64,000 nucleotides of DNA. Source: Hyalangium gracile (GTDB lineage Bacteria; Myxococcota; Myxococcia; Myxococcales; Myxococcaceae). The number at the start of each line of letters is the position of its first letter. The stretch's first letter is position 1. Of the stretch, positions 55,976 through 64,000 are shown piece after piece. The notes beneath the pieces are model-generated. The model worked only from the letters and a program-made list of their open reading frames with translations. It had not been told where the DNA came from and made no database searches. The stretch covers positions 186,001 through 250,000 of the forward strand of contig NZ_JAHXBG010000011.1 of the NCBI RefSeq assembly GCF_020103725.1, read 5' to 3'. Made by a program: the position numbers and the translations under genes.

Positions 55976-57238
55976 CTACGCCAGCTTCACCTTCGCGGCC
56001 TTCAGCTTGCCCACCTGCACCAGGTACTCGCCGGCGGGCAGCTCGTGCTTCGGATCGGTGATCTTCTCCCCGTTCACGCGCACGCCGCCCTGGGCCATCA
56101 GCTTGCGCGCCTCCGTCGCGGAGGCCACCAGCTTCGTCTCGGGCAGCACCTTCGTCAGCGGCAGCTTCGGCGCCCCCGCCAGCGACACCTCGGTCAGCGG
56201 CAGGCTCTCGGTGTCCAGCTCCTTCTTCGCGAAGCGCGCCTCGAAGTCCGCCGCCGCCTTCTTCGCGGCCTCCTCGCCCTGGAAGCGCGCCGCGATCTCC
56301 TGCGCGAACGCCACCTTCGCCGCCTTCGGGTGCGTCTGCCCCGACTGCACCGACTCGCGCAGCGCCTGCACTTCCTTCATCGGCTTGGACGAGAGCAGCT
56401 CGTAGTAGCGCCACATCAGATCGTCCGTGATGCTCATCAGCTTGCCGAAGATCTGCTCGGCCCGCTCGTCCACGCCCACGTAGTTGTCCAGGCTCTTGGA
56501 CATCTTGTCGCCGACGATCTTCCCCTCGATCAGCTTCGCGTCCAGGCCCTCCAGGATGGGGCCCGTCATGATCACCTGCGGCTCCAGCCCCTGCTCCTTC
56601 ATGAGCTGCCGGCCCACCAGCAGGTTGAAGAGCTGATCGGTGGCGCCCAGCTCCACGTCCGCCTTCAGCGCCACCGAGTCGTAGCCCTGCAGCAGCGGGT
56701 ACAGGAACTCGTGGATGGAGATGGAGCGATTCTCCCGGAAGCGCTTCTTGAAGTCGTCGCGCTCCAGCATGCGCTGCACCGAGTAGCGCGACGCCACCCG
56801 GATCATCCCCTCCGTGCCCAGCGCGTCGAGCCACTCGGAGTTGAAGCGCACCTGCGTCTTCTCGGCGTCCAGCACCTTGAAGACCTGCTTCTTGTACGTC
56901 TCCGCGTTGGCCTTCACCTCGTCGCGCGAGAGGGGAGGCCGCGTCGTGTTCTTCCCCGACGGGTCGCCGATGAGCGCCGTGAAGTCACCGATCAGGAACA
57001 CCACCGTGTGGCCGAACTCCTGGAAGCGCCGCATGCGCGTCAGCAGCAGCGAGTGCCCCAGGTGCAGATCCGGTCGCGTCGGGTCGAACCCCGCCTTGAT
57101 GAGGAGCGGCTTGCCCTCCTTGTAGGAGCGCTCGAGCTTCTTCTTGAGCTCCTCGGCCACCTGGAGGTCCACGGTGCCTCGGGTCACTTCCTCGAACTGC
57201 TCTTCCGGAGTCGCCTTGCGCAGCAGATCCTGGCTCAT
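55976..57238 (-). CDS. tyrS: Tyrosyl-tRNA synthetase
   Basis: 420 residues. Class I signature HLGH in [15 protein letters not shown] near residue 58 and KMSKS in [12 protein letters not shown] near residue 245; [13 protein letters not shown] and [15 protein letters not shown] are typical of TyrRS. A C-terminal S4 RNA-binding domain ends the protein ([28 protein letters not shown]). Charges tRNA-Tyr. The ATG at 57238 starts the conserved protein; in-frame sequence upstream has no similarity and overlaps the next gene. Confidence 0.95.
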   Translation of the reverse strand: MSQDLLRKATPEEQFEEVTRGTVDLQVAEELKKKLERSYKEGKPLLIKAGFDPTRPDLHLGHSLLLTRMRRFQEFGHTVVFLIGDFTALIGDPSGKNTTRPPLSRDEVKANAETYKKQVFKVLDAEKTQVRFNSEWLDALGTEGMIRVASRYSVQRMLERDDFKKRFRENRSISIHEFLYPLLQGYDSVALKADVELGATDQLFNLLVGRQLMKEQGLEPQVIMTGPILEGLDAKLIEGKIVGDKMSKSLDNYVGVDERAEQIFGKLMSITDDLMWRYYELLSSKPMKEVQALRESVQSGQTHPKAAKVAFAQEIAARFQGEEAAKKAAADFEARFAKKELDTESLPLTEVSLAGAPKLPLTKVLPETKLVASATEARKLMAQGGVRVNGEKITDPKHELPAGEYLVQVGKLKAAKVKLA

Positions 57239-57374
57239 AGCGCGGGGCACGTTATCCGAAAGTGCCCTCGGCGCGAGGCTCTTCTCTTCGTGCGTCAGGT
57301 AGCCGGCGCCAAGGAAGGAGCGGACGCACGGCCAGGAGCCCTGGCCGGTCCACTCCCTCCCATGAAGAGGTGCT

Positions 57375-57998
57375 TCAAGTGTCCAGGAAGTCCCAGTCGC
57401 GGTACAGGCCGCGCAGCGACTCGGACTCGGTGACGACCAGGTCCATGTCCACGTCGTCCCCGTTCGTCGGCATGCCCGGGACGATCTGGTCGCTGAACGC
57501 CAGGCCCACCCGCCGGCTGCGTGCCGAGGCCGCGCGCAAGGTGGCGTCGTAGTAGCCACCGCCGCGCCCCAGGCGCTTGCCGTCCCGGGTGAAGCCCAGC
57601 CCCGGCACCACGAACAGGTCGATCTGGTCCACCGGGATCAGATCCGAGGAGTTGGAGGGCTCACGCACCCCCAACCGCCCCGGCTCCAGCTCCGCCTCGG
57701 ACTTGATCGCCCTGAAGGACAGGATGCGCCCGTGCACATGGGACAGCGGGTAGCAGACGATCTTCTCGTCCTGCAGCGCCGCGATCAAAATGTCCCTTGT
57801 GGGCACTTCCCCCCGGATGGGGGCATACAGCGCCACCGTCCTCGCCTTCTGATAGTAGGGCGAAGCCAGGAATCGAGACTGCACCTTCAACCCACGCCCA
57901 TCGATGAGGTCTGGCGTCATCGCCTTGCGCCGTGCCGTCAACTCCTCGCGCAAGGACTGCTTCCGCGCCGCCTCGTCTGCCGCCACCGTCTCGCTCAC
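57375..57998 (-). CDS. 5-formyltetrahydrofolate cyclo-ligase
   Basis: 207 residues. The nucleotide-binding block [26 protein letters not shown] and the substrate region [16 protein letters not shown] are diagnostic for the 5-FCL (YgfA/MTHFS) family. Converts 5-formyl-THF to 5,10-methenyl-THF with ATP. GTG start with GGAG 8 bases upstream. In many proteobacteria this gene lies directly after the 6S RNA gene, and a matching RNA candidate lies upstream here. Confidence 0.93.
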   Translation of the reverse strand: MSETVAADEAARKQSLREELTARRKAMTPDLIDGRGLKVQSRFLASPYYQKARTVALYAPIRGEVPTRDILIAALQDEKIVCYPLSHVHGRILSFRAIKSEAELEPGRLGVREPSNSSDLIPVDQIDLFVVPGLGFTRDGKRLGRGGGYYDATLRAASARSRRVGLAFSDQIVPGMPTNGDDVDMDLVVTESESLRGLYRDWDFLDT

Positions 57999-58039
57999 CG
58001 CCGCCGCTCCACAGAAAAAGTCCCCCGCCGCATGGCCGT

Positions 58040-58276
58040 GTGCCTAGCGTCCATTGAACCCTAAAAAGCCAGGTGGGGACCAAAGTCATGGCTCCGTAGG
58101 CTTCCCTCTGCTCCGCGAGGAGGAGGGCTTGCGCATGGCGCCCGAAACGGACCCCGTGATGGACGTATCGGTTCGAATTTCTGCTGGGCATCACGCGCCC
58201 CGCAGGGGACAGCCCTTGAACACCTGAAATCGGTCTCTAAGTCCTCAAAGTTGCTGAAGAAACTGCGGAATATCCG
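58040..58276 (-). ncRNA. Probable 6S RNA (ends approximate)
   Basis: Upstream of the 5-formyl-THF cyclo-ligase gene on the same strand, the classic place of 6S RNA. A strong promoter (58311-58283) points into it. On the minus strand, GTGTTCAAGGGCTGTCCCCTG (58223-58203) resembles the conserved 5' central-bubble strand of 6S RNA (TGTTCGCAAGCGGGCCAGTCCCCTG in E. coli), and GAAGCCT (58105-58099) fits the start of its 3' strand. CAGGTG (58226-58221) can pair with CACCTG (58075-58070), and CGTGATG with CATCACG inside, giving a long hairpin with a bubble. 6S RNA binds sigma-70 RNA polymerase in stationary phase. Confidence 0.55.
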
Positions 58277-58282
58277 GATGAA

Positions 58283-58311
58283 ATGATAAGGACGGCCCCC
58301 GGTCGGGTCAA
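58283..58311 (-). promoter_or_regulatory. Strong sigma-70-type promoter
   Basis: On the minus strand TTGACC (58311-58306), spacer of exactly 17 bases, TATCAT (58288-58283); 5/6 match in each hexamer. This is the best promoter in the window and drives the probable 6S RNA and perhaps the cyclo-ligase gene, with a start near 58276. Confidence 0.75.
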
Positions 58312-58375
58312 GGTGTCCCGCACGCGTTTACAACGTTGCCGCCGGCCCCCTATGATGCGCCGGCCCTAGCTCCCG

Positions 58376-59296
58376 ATGGCGCCCGTGCATCTGACAACAG
58401 GCCTCGCGCTGGCCCTTTTCCTGCTTCCTGGCTTGGCCGCGGCGGATCGTCCGGTCCTGTCGGGCAGGTTCCAGGCGGAGGCCTATGCCACGCTGGAGCT
58501 GAAGACCGAGGGCGATCACGTCACCGGTCATGTCGTCCATGGCGGCGACTGCCGCTTCGACGCCCAGCGCGAGGTGCTGGTGGGCTCGTTCGAGGGCTCG
58601 GTGCTGGTGGCGCGGCTGACGCTCTGCCAGAAGGGCGACCTGTGCCCGCCGGATCAGACCTACACCGTGCTGGGTTTCTATAACGAGGAGGACAGCTCGG
58701 TGGTGGCGCACGTGCGCCTGAGCCCGGGGTGTACCTCGCAGGCGGTGCAGAAGTCCGGGCGCTTCGTCCTCACGCCCGTGGGCAAGGAGGGCTCCCGAGG
58801 GCCCGGCGGCGAGCACTGGCCCGATCCTGGAGGCATGAACATCCAGGAGGCGGCGAAGGAGGCCAGCAAGCTCGGCCAGCAGTTCTACAAGCAGAGCAAG
58901 TGGGGCGAGGCCGCCGCCCAGTTCCGGCAGAGCATCGAGATCGATCCGGGAGACGAGAACTGGCCCGCGTACCTGGGCCTGGGCTCCAGCCTGCTCAAGC
59001 AGAACAAGACGGTCCAGGCCATCAAGGAGCTGGACAAGGCGCACCGGGCCCGGCCGCAGAACAGCTTCATCCTCTACATGCTCGGCTCCGCGCACGCGCA
59101 GAAGCGCGACAAGCCCAAGGCCATGGACTACCTGCGCAGCGCGGTGAAGATGGGGTTCGATCTCAGCAGCTATGTCGAGACCGACCCGGACCTGACGCGC
59201 GTGATGAACCTCGATCCCCAGTTCAAGGAACTGCTGAAGAGCTCCCGCGAGAAGAACGCTCGCGGCCCGGCAGCCAGCGGAACCCCGAACCCGTGA
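58376..59296 (+). CDS. Secreted TPR protein
   Basis: 306 residues. Signal peptide (LFLLPGLAAAD), a ~125-residue beta-rich N-terminal domain with Cys (GDCRFDAQREVLVGSF, CQKGDLCPPDQTY), then three TPR-like units (FYKQSKWGEAAAQFRQSIEIDPGDENW, NKTVQAIKELDKAHRARPQN, KPKAMDYLRSAVKMG). The N-terminal domain is unrecognised. Its stop overlaps the kinase start (GTGA), so the TPR protein and kinase are co-expressed although they would lie on opposite sides of the membrane. Confidence 0.75.
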   Translation: MAPVHLTTGLALALFLLPGLAAADRPVLSGRFQAEAYATLELKTEGDHVTGHVVHGGDCRFDAQREVLVGSFEGSVLVARLTLCQKGDLCPPDQTYTVLGFYNEEDSSVVAHVRLSPGCTSQAVQKSGRFVLTPVGKEGSRGPGGEHWPDPGGMNIQEAAKEASKLGQQFYKQSKWGEAAAQFRQSIEIDPGDENWPAYLGLGSSLLKQNKTVQAIKELDKAHRARPQNSFILYMLGSAHAQKRDKPKAMDYLRSAVKMGFDLSSYVETDPDLTRVMNLDPQFKELLKSSREKNARGPAASGTPNP

Positions 59297-60228
59297 GCAC
59301 CCCTGTGACGCCGCGGCCGACCCGGGTCTTCGGCAACTATGAACTCCAGGCCCCGCTGGGCAAGGGGGGCATGGCCGAGGTGTTCCGGGCGCGCGTGCTG
59401 TCCGGGCGCTACGAGGGCTGGAACGTGGCCGTCAAAAGGCTGCTGCCCTCGCTCACCGGCGATCCGTCCTCCGTGGAGAGCTTCATCCGCGAGGCGGACC
59501 TGTCCACCCAGCTGGACCACCCCAACATCGTGAAGGTGTTGGACGTGGGCATCGCCGAGGGCACCTACTACATCGTCATGGAGCTGGTGGACGGCAGGGA
59601 CCTGGCCCAGATCCTCCGCCGCTGCAAGCAGCGCGGCATTCCCCTGCCGCTCGACTTCGCGGTGTACCTGGGCAAGGTGCTGCTCGAGGCGCTCGCCTAC
59701 GCGCACACGGCCACCGACTCGCGCGGCGCGCCGCTGGGCATCGTCCACTGCGATGTGTCCCCCTCCAACCTGTTCATCTCCCGGCTGGGGGAGATCAAGC
59801 TGGGCGACTTCGGCGTGGCGCGCGTGTTCGTGGACGGCTCGCGCGAGGGCGGCGAGGTGCTGGGCAAGCCCTACTACCTGAGCCCCGAGTCGTTGCGCGG
59901 CATCGTCACGCCGGAGGCGGACCTGTGGGCCGCCACGGTGGTGCTCTACGAGCTGCTGACGCTGGAGCGCCCCTTCACGGGCAACACGCCGGAGGAGGTC
60001 TTCTTCAACATCCGGCACCGGCGGTATCGGCCCATCCACGCGTTCCGCCCGGACGTCCCCGAGCTGCTCGAGGAGCTCATCTCCCGGGGCTTCGCCGCGC
60101 GCATCCAGGATCGCTTCCCCACGGCGGAGGCCTACGCCCAGGCGCTCACGCCGCACTACGACGAGCTGGTGGGCACGCCGCTGGCCATCGCCGCGGTGGT
60201 GCGCGGCCTCTTCGGCACCAGCGACTGA
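59293..60228 (+). CDS. Soluble Ser/Thr protein kinase (Hanks type)
   Basis: 311 residues, kinase domain only, no membrane helix. Gly-rich loop PLGKGGMAEVF, catalytic Lys in NVAVKRLL, Glu in FIREADLSTQL, catalytic loop IVHCDVSPSNLF (Cys in place of the usual Arg of HRD), DFG in LGDFGVARV and the activation end GKPYYLSPESLRG. Asp and Asn of the loop are kept, so activity is likely; the missing Arg suggests it does not need activation-loop phosphorylation. GTG start overlaps the TPR gene stop. Confidence 0.9.
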   Translation: MSTPVTPRPTRVFGNYELQAPLGKGGMAEVFRARVLSGRYEGWNVAVKRLLPSLTGDPSSVESFIREADLSTQLDHPNIVKVLDVGIAEGTYYIVMELVDGRDLAQILRRCKQRGIPLPLDFAVYLGKVLLEALAYAHTATDSRGAPLGIVHCDVSPSNLFISRLGEIKLGDFGVARVFVDGSREGGEVLGKPYYLSPESLRGIVTPEADLWAATVVLYELLTLERPFTGNTPEEVFFNIRHRRYRPIHAFRPDVPELLEELISRGFAARIQDRFPTAEAYAQALTPHYDELVGTPLAIAAVVRGLFGTSD

Positions 60229-60369
60229 GGCCGTCAGCTCGCTCACCCGGCGGCGCGGGAAGGCCTCGCTGACTCGCACGGGCCGCCGCCCGGCGCGGAG
60301 GGCTCCGAGCCTGTCCCGTGTCGGGTGTCGAGCTTTCCTCCAGTTCGTCCACCGCGAGAGGAGGATGTG

Positions 60370-60543
60370 ATGGCCATCCAGGAGAAGGAGCGCAGGGAGC
60401 AGGAGAAGCCACGTGAGGCCGGCGCGGGCCAGGAGCCGGCGGAGAAGAAGTCGGACAACGCGGACCAGGCCAAGGAGGGGATGCCCGGCTACGGCCAGCC
60501 TCCCGATGAGAGCCGCAAGAAGCTGCCCGAGCAGGACTGGTAG
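60370..60543 (+). CDS. Small charged protein, unknown function
   Basis: 57 residues, very rich in Glu, Lys, Arg and Gln (IQEKERREQEKPREAGAGQE), probably disordered, with a GMPGYGQPP turn near the end. GAGAGGAGG precedes the ATG at a good distance, which is the main reason to accept it. It stands alone between the kinase gene and the convergent desulfurase gene. Confidence 0.55.
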   Translation: MAIQEKERREQEKPREAGAGQEPAEKKSDNADQAKEGMPGYGQPPDESRKKLPEQDW

Positions 60544-60576
60544 CAGGGCAGGGGAGGGGGACAGGCTGGCGTCGCG

Positions 60577-61734
60577 CTACGCCAGGTCCTGCGCCGCCAG
60601 GGCCCGCGCGCGAGGCACGTGCGTCTGGAGCGCCGCCACGACGCGCTCCACCTCCGCCTCGGTGGTGCCAGGGCCGAGCGAGAAGCGCAGCGAGCCGTGT
60701 GCCTGCGCGGGCGTGAGCCCCATGGCCAGCAGCACGTGCGAGGGGTTGAGGGTGCCCGAGGCGCACGCCGCTCCCGAGGAGACGCAGATGCCCTCCAGGT
60801 CCAGCGCGATGAGCAGCGCCTCGCCGTCCGCGCCGTGGAAGTGGAGGTTGCTGGTGTTGGGCACCCGCGGAGCCCCTCCGCCGTTGACGGTGACGTCCGG
60901 GATGCGCGCGTGCACCTCGCGCTCGAAGGTGTCCCGGAGCGTGCCCAGCCGTGCGGCGGTGGCCTCCTGCTCCGCCTGGGCCAGCTCCAGCGCCAGGGCG
61001 AACGCCTCCGCATAGGGAACGTTCTGCGTCCCTCCGCGCAGCCCCGCCTCCTGGTGCCCCGGCGTGAGCGCCTGCACGGCCACGCCCTTGCGCACCACCA
61101 GCACGCCCGCCCCCGCGGGGCCGCCGAACTTGTGGGCCGAGAGCGCCAGCAGATCCGCGTCCACCTCGCGCAGGCTCAGCGGCGCCTTCCCCGCCACCTG
61201 CACCGCGTCCGTGTGGAAGAGGATGCCACGCTGGCGACACGCGCGAGCCACCTCCGCCGCCGGCTGCACCACCCCCGTCTCGTTGTTGGCCCACTGCAGC
61301 GAGCAGAGCGCCGTGGCCGGCGTGAGCGCGTCCAGCACCGCCTCGGCTCGCACGCGGCCGTCCGCGCCGGGCTTCAGCCGCACCACCTCCGCGCCCTGCT
61401 TCTCCAGCTGCGTCAGCGCCGTCAGCACCGCCGGGTGCTCGAGGGCGGAGGTGACGATGCGGCGGCGGTTCGGATCCGGGCGCGCGAGGAAGGCGCCCTT
61501 GATGGCCAGCGCGTCCGCCTCGGAGCCGGAGCCGGTGAAGCACACCTCCTTCGGCTCGCAGCCCAGCACCCGCGCCACGCGCGAGCGCGCCGAGTCCAGC
61601 CGCCCCCGCGCCTCTCGCCCGGCCTGATGCACGCTCGAGGCATTGCCGAAGCCGCCCTGCGTGAAGGCGCGCGCCAGCCCCCGCGCCACCTCCGGCCGCA
61701 GCGGCGCGGCCGCGTTGTAGTCCCAGTAGATCAC
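60577..61734 (-). CDS. Cysteine desulfurase (NifS/IscS family)
   Basis: 385 residues. PLP-binding Lys in LLALSAHKFGGPAG near residue 200, FTGSGSEADALAIKG and LEHPAVL (His) earlier, and catalytic Cys in SSGAACASGTLNPSHVL near residue 323, in the short-loop NifS/IscS form. Removes sulfur from Cys for Fe-S clusters or tRNA thiolation. No iscU or mnmA is beside it. GTG start overlaps the DHH phosphoesterase stop, so it belongs to the operon 63693-60577. Confidence 0.92.
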   Translation of the reverse strand: MIYWDYNAAAPLRPEVARGLARAFTQGGFGNASSVHQAGREARGRLDSARSRVARVLGCEPKEVCFTGSGSEADALAIKGAFLARPDPNRRRIVTSALEHPAVLTALTQLEKQGAEVVRLKPGADGRVRAEAVLDALTPATALCSLQWANNETGVVQPAAEVARACRQRGILFHTDAVQVAGKAPLSLREVDADLLALSAHKFGGPAGAGVLVVRKGVAVQALTPGHQEAGLRGGTQNVPYAEAFALALELAQAEQEATAARLGTLRDTFEREVHARIPDVTVNGGGAPRVPNTSNLHFHGADGEALLIALDLEGICVSSGAACASGTLNPSHVLLAMGLTPAQAHGSLRFSLGPGTTEAEVERVVAALQTHVPRARALAAQDLA

Positions 61735-62846
61735 GCGTCCTGCGCGGACAGCAGGGACACGGGCCGCTCGTCCGCCACGCCGAACGCCGCCAGGAAGCGC
61801 CCCACCAGCTCACGCTTGAGCGTCCGGCGCTGGTTGGCGCGCCCCGACAGCGGCATCCGCGCCCCCGCCATGCTGCCGTGCCCTCCCGAGGAGCCGCCGT
61901 AGTCCGCGCAGATCTCCCGGATCAACCGGCCCGCGTTCATCCGGCGATCCTTCACTCGCAGGGACACGTAGAGCTGGTTGCGGTACGTGCCGTACGCCAG
62001 CGACCACTTCATCCCCTCGAGGAACATCATCCGCTCGGCCACCTCCGCCACCATGTCCGGGGAGTACACCTCCTCCAGGTCCGTGACGATCGCGGTGCCG
62101 TACACCTTCGCCTTCTCGATGGCCGTGTGGTGGAGCTGGAAGTAGCGCGCCGGCAGCTCCGGGTGCTCGATCTGCCCCAGCAGGTGCTTGTCACAGCGCG
62201 GGAAGAGCCACAGGTAGCTGTCCACGTCCGTCTGGGTCGTCTCGCGGCCCAGATCCCGCGTGTCCGCCTTGATGCCGTAGAACAGCCCCGTGGCCACCTC
62301 CACGGAGGGCTCCAGCCGCGCCGCGCGCAGGTACTCCACCAGCATCGTCGAGGTGGCGCCGAAGTCCCCGCCCACGTCCGCGAACGGCGCCTGCAGGCTC
62401 TCCTCGCGCACCGGGTGGTGATCGATCACGATGTCCGCCCGCAGCCGCGCCGGCAGCGAGTGGTTGCCCACCGGCGGCTGCGTGTCCACCAGCCCGAAGA
62501 GATCGTACGTGTCGAAGTCGATCTGCGACACGTGCGACACCGGCAGCCGCAGCACCCGCACGAAGGCGATGTTCTCCGCTCGCCCGATGATGCCACCGTA
62601 GCCCACGCGGGCTTCCATTCCCGTACGGCGCTCCAGGATGTGCGCCAAGGTGACTGCGGCAGCCAGGGAGTCGGGATCCGGGTTGTCGTGGGTGAGGATG
62701 AGCGCCTTCTTCCTCCCTCGGGCCACACGCAGCAGTCGCTCCAGCTTGTCCCGAGCAGGGAGCTGGGCAATCCGCGGTGACGGGGGCTCCGCACCCTCCC
62801 CGGTGGAGGGGGAGCGGCGCGTGTTGGCGGACGGTGTGCCAGGCAT
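61731..62846 (-). CDS. DHH/DHHA1-family phosphoesterase
   Basis: 371 residues. DHH motifs: ALILTHDNPDPDSLAAAVTL (motif I), YDLFGLVDTQPP (motif II) and DIVIDHHPV (the DHH itself); the C-terminal DHHA1 domain has YGGSSGGHGSMAGARM. Family members cut nano-RNA, pAp or cyclic dinucleotides (NrnA, GdpP-like) or act as RecJ-type nucleases; the length fits NrnA-like enzymes, so a role in breakdown of short RNA or linear dinucleotides is possible. Start 13 bases after the endonuclease IV stop, at ATG 62846. Confidence 0.88.
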   Translation of the reverse strand: MPGTPSANTRRSPSTGEGAEPPSPRIAQLPARDKLERLLRVARGRKKALILTHDNPDPDSLAAAVTLAHILERRTGMEARVGYGGIIGRAENIAFVRVLRLPVSHVSQIDFDTYDLFGLVDTQPPVGNHSLPARLRADIVIDHHPVREESLQAPFADVGGDFGATSTMLVEYLRAARLEPSVEVATGLFYGIKADTRDLGRETTQTDVDSYLWLFPRCDKHLLGQIEHPELPARYFQLHHTAIEKAKVYGTAIVTDLEEVYSPDMVAEVAERMMFLEGMKWSLAYGTYRNQLYVSLRVKDRRMNAGRLIREICADYGGSSGGHGSMAGARMPLSGRANQRRTLKRELVGRFLAAFGVADERPVSLLSAQDA

Positions 62847-62859
62847 GAGTTCTCTTCTT

Positions 62860-63693
62860 CTACCGTCCCCGGCGGAGGGATTCGAGGAGCCGGATGGCTT
62901 CGGCATAACGCTCGGGGAACGGAGTCTCCAGTACTCCAATGGTGTTGACGAACCGCGGATCATTCACGAGGCAGCGGAAGGCCACTCGCCCGATTGCACC
63001 CTTGCCCACCTCTTCGTGCCGGTCCACCCGACAGCCGAGCGGCTTCTTGCAGTCGTTCAGGTGGAAGCAGCCTACCCGCTTCAGGCCCACCGTGGCGTCG
63101 CATTCAGCCATCACCGCCTCGTAGCCCTTCTCGGTGGACAGATCGTACCCGGCGGCGAACAGGTGGCAGGTGTCCAGACACACCCCGAGCCTGTCCTCGC
63201 GCGCCACCTGGGAGAGGATCTCCGCCAGGTGCCAGAAGCGCCACCCCAGGCAGTGGCCCTGGCCGGCGGTGCTCTCCAGGCACAGGCGCGCCCGGAAGCG
63301 CGGCGTGCGGCGGTGCACCTCGTCGATCGCCTCCGCGATCAGCCTCAGCCCGCGCCGCTCGTCCGGGTGGGCGCCCGGGTGGATGACGAGCAAGGAGATC
63401 CCCAGCCGCTCGCACCGCGTGAGCTCCTCCGTCACGCACGCCAGCGAGCGCTCGCGCAGCGCCGGATCCTCCGAGCCCAGGTTCACCAGGTAGCTGCCAT
63501 GCGCGATGGAGGGCAGGCCCGTGCGACGGGCCTCGGCGCGGAAGGCGCGGCGCTCGGTGTCGGTGAGCGAAGGCGCGCTCCAGCCGCGCGCGTTCTTCGT
63601 GAAGATCTGCAGGGAGCGGGCGCCGTGCTCCTCGGCGCGGGCGAAGGCCTGGCTCACGCCTCCAGCAATGGACTCGTGAGCCCCGATCAGCAC
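62860..63693 (-). CDS. nfo: Deoxyribonuclease IV (AP endonuclease)
   Basis: 277 residues, usual length. Begins LIGAHESIAGGVSQAFARAEEHGARSLQIF and carries the metal ligands of the family in LPSIAHGSYLVNLGS, LLVIHPGAH, LCLESTAGQG, GVCLDTCHLFAAGYD, FHLNDCKKPLGCRVDRHEEVGKG and GVLETPF. Cuts DNA 5' to abasic sites in base excision repair. GTG start without a clear ribosome-binding site. First gene of a three-gene operon with the DHH phosphoesterase and cysteine desulfurase. Confidence 0.93.
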   Translation of the reverse strand: MLIGAHESIAGGVSQAFARAEEHGARSLQIFTKNARGWSAPSLTDTERRAFRAEARRTGLPSIAHGSYLVNLGSEDPALRERSLACVTEELTRCERLGISLLVIHPGAHPDERRGLRLIAEAIDEVHRRTPRFRARLCLESTAGQGHCLGWRFWHLAEILSQVAREDRLGVCLDTCHLFAAGYDLSTEKGYEAVMAECDATVGLKRVGCFHLNDCKKPLGCRVDRHEEVGKGAIGRVAFRCLVNDPRFVNTIGVLETPFPERYAEAIRLLESLRRGR

Positions 63694-63700
63694 GGCGACG

Positions 63701-64000
63701 CTAGTTGATGGCCTTGTAGCGCCGGTTCAGGTCCTTGAAGTACTTCACGCCGTTGTCGAGCGAGTTCTCGATGGCGTCCATCAGCAGCGTGCGGAAGCCC
63801 GACACGGGGCCGCGGAAGGACTCGTAGTACTTCTGCCGATCGATCGAGTGGATGATCGCCGGCATGTAGCCGTTGCGCAGCAGGATGAGGTTGGTGCACA
63901 TCCGGCCCACCTTCCCGCTGTGCTCGGTGAAGGGGAAGATCTGCAGGAACATGTGCTGCACCGTCGCCGCCTGCTTGATCGGGTGGAACTCGCGGAACTC
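63701..64000 (-). CDS. Fic-domain-like protein, C-terminal part (5' cut by window edge), active-site motif altered
   Basis: The last 99 codons; the frame is open to the right edge. Reading EFHPIKQAATVQHMFLQIFPFTEHSGKVGRM, it matches the Fic core in layout (usually HPFxxGNGRxxR) but has FPF instead of HPF and HSGKVGR instead of GNGRxxR, so the catalytic His and the anion-binding Asn are missing. The next stretch, NLILLRNGYMPAIIHSIDRQKYYESFRG, is typical of Fic proteins. AMP transfer is therefore unlikely or uses other residues. The gene ends 8 bases before nfo starts, on the same strand. Confidence 0.7.
   Translation of the reverse strand, partial: EFREFHPIKQAATVQHMFLQIFPFTEHSGKVGRMCTNLILLRNGYMPAIIHSIDRQKYYESFRGPVSGFRTLLMDAIENSLDNGVKYFKDLNRRYKAIN

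Noticed and set aside
58165-58182. tRNA T-arm-like sequence GGTTCGAATTTC
   Set aside because: No acceptor or D arm pairs around it on either strand; it lies within the probable 6S RNA hairpin.

Overview
The window is GC-rich DNA (roughly two-thirds G+C by eye), coding on both strands, and looks like a chromosome segment of a fruiting myxobacterium (Myxococcota, Cystobacter/Archangium/Stigmatella/Hyalangium-like). Reasons: many secreted lipoproteins of unknown function, a soluble Ser/Thr kinase coupled to a TPR gene, RCC1 and alpha-2-macroglobulin giants, a class II ribonucleotide reductase, FAAL-type acyl activation, and GTG/TTG starts with overlapping stop/start codons. This taxonomic call is inference; no rRNA gene is present. 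I see no insertion sequence, prophage, CRISPR array, tRNA or rRNA.

Layout. 1-5.4 kb: end of an exopolysaccharide sugar transferase, then a giant protein with an N-terminal MshEN (c-di-GMP receptor type) domain and a >1,400-residue low-complexity tail, interrupted by a frame change at a G7 run. 5.5-9.2 kb: nrdJ (minus) and a thioredoxin-like ferredoxin (plus), separated by 0.55 kb holding a perfect AT-rich palindrome and a spaced direct repeat. 9.2-12.2 kb: Bax-inhibitor-like membrane protein, an ATP-grasp enzyme, and a DsbA-fold isomerase. 12.2-17.2 kb: a His-rich small membrane protein, two His-rich lipoproteins, then unknown genes, a TPR protein and a MerC-domain protein. 17.2-24.1 kb (minus): a high-affinity zinc-type uptake operon (small His/Cys membrane protein, porin, ZnuA, lipoprotein, ZnuC, ZnuB, then a TIKI/ChaN-like lipoprotein), divergent from a Rieske protein-folE-FAD oxidase operon (24.2-26.7 kb).

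26.9-34.1 kb: sigma-70-family factor, TatT-like protein, long-chain acyl-CoA ligase, TatA, a degenerate sensor kinase divergent from a single-domain response regulator, an SCP2 protein and a CaiB/BaiF CoA-transferase. 34.2-40.6 kb: the most notable region, a compact plus-strand pathway with two ACP + soluble diiron desaturase pairs, a dedicated phosphopantetheinyl transferase, a hotdog thioesterase, an alpha/beta hydrolase and a fatty acyl-AMP ligase. The parts are those needed to load a free fatty acid on a carrier, desaturate or oxidise it there and release it, without a PKS or NRPS in view.

40.6-53.6 kb: a secreted unknown, an acyl-CoA dehydrogenase, a 14-repeat RCC1 lipoprotein, zinc-ribbon and membrane proteins, RlmE, a 2,023-residue alpha-2-macroglobulin and a Gly-rich lipoprotein. 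53.7-64 kb: a PPC-domain lipoprotein, a secreted EndoU-like nuclease, tyrS, 5-formyl-THF cyclo-ligase preceded by a probable 6S RNA, a TPR/Ser-Thr kinase pair, a cysteine desulfurase-DHH phosphoesterase-endonuclease IV operon, and the end of a degenerate Fic-like protein.

Genes appear to work together in three places: the zinc-type importer, the ACP-linked lipid pathway, and the repair/sulfur operon at the right end. Two similar 16-bp palindromes, one before the SCP2 gene and one before the acyl-CoA dehydrogenase gene, suggest one repressor for lipid genes.
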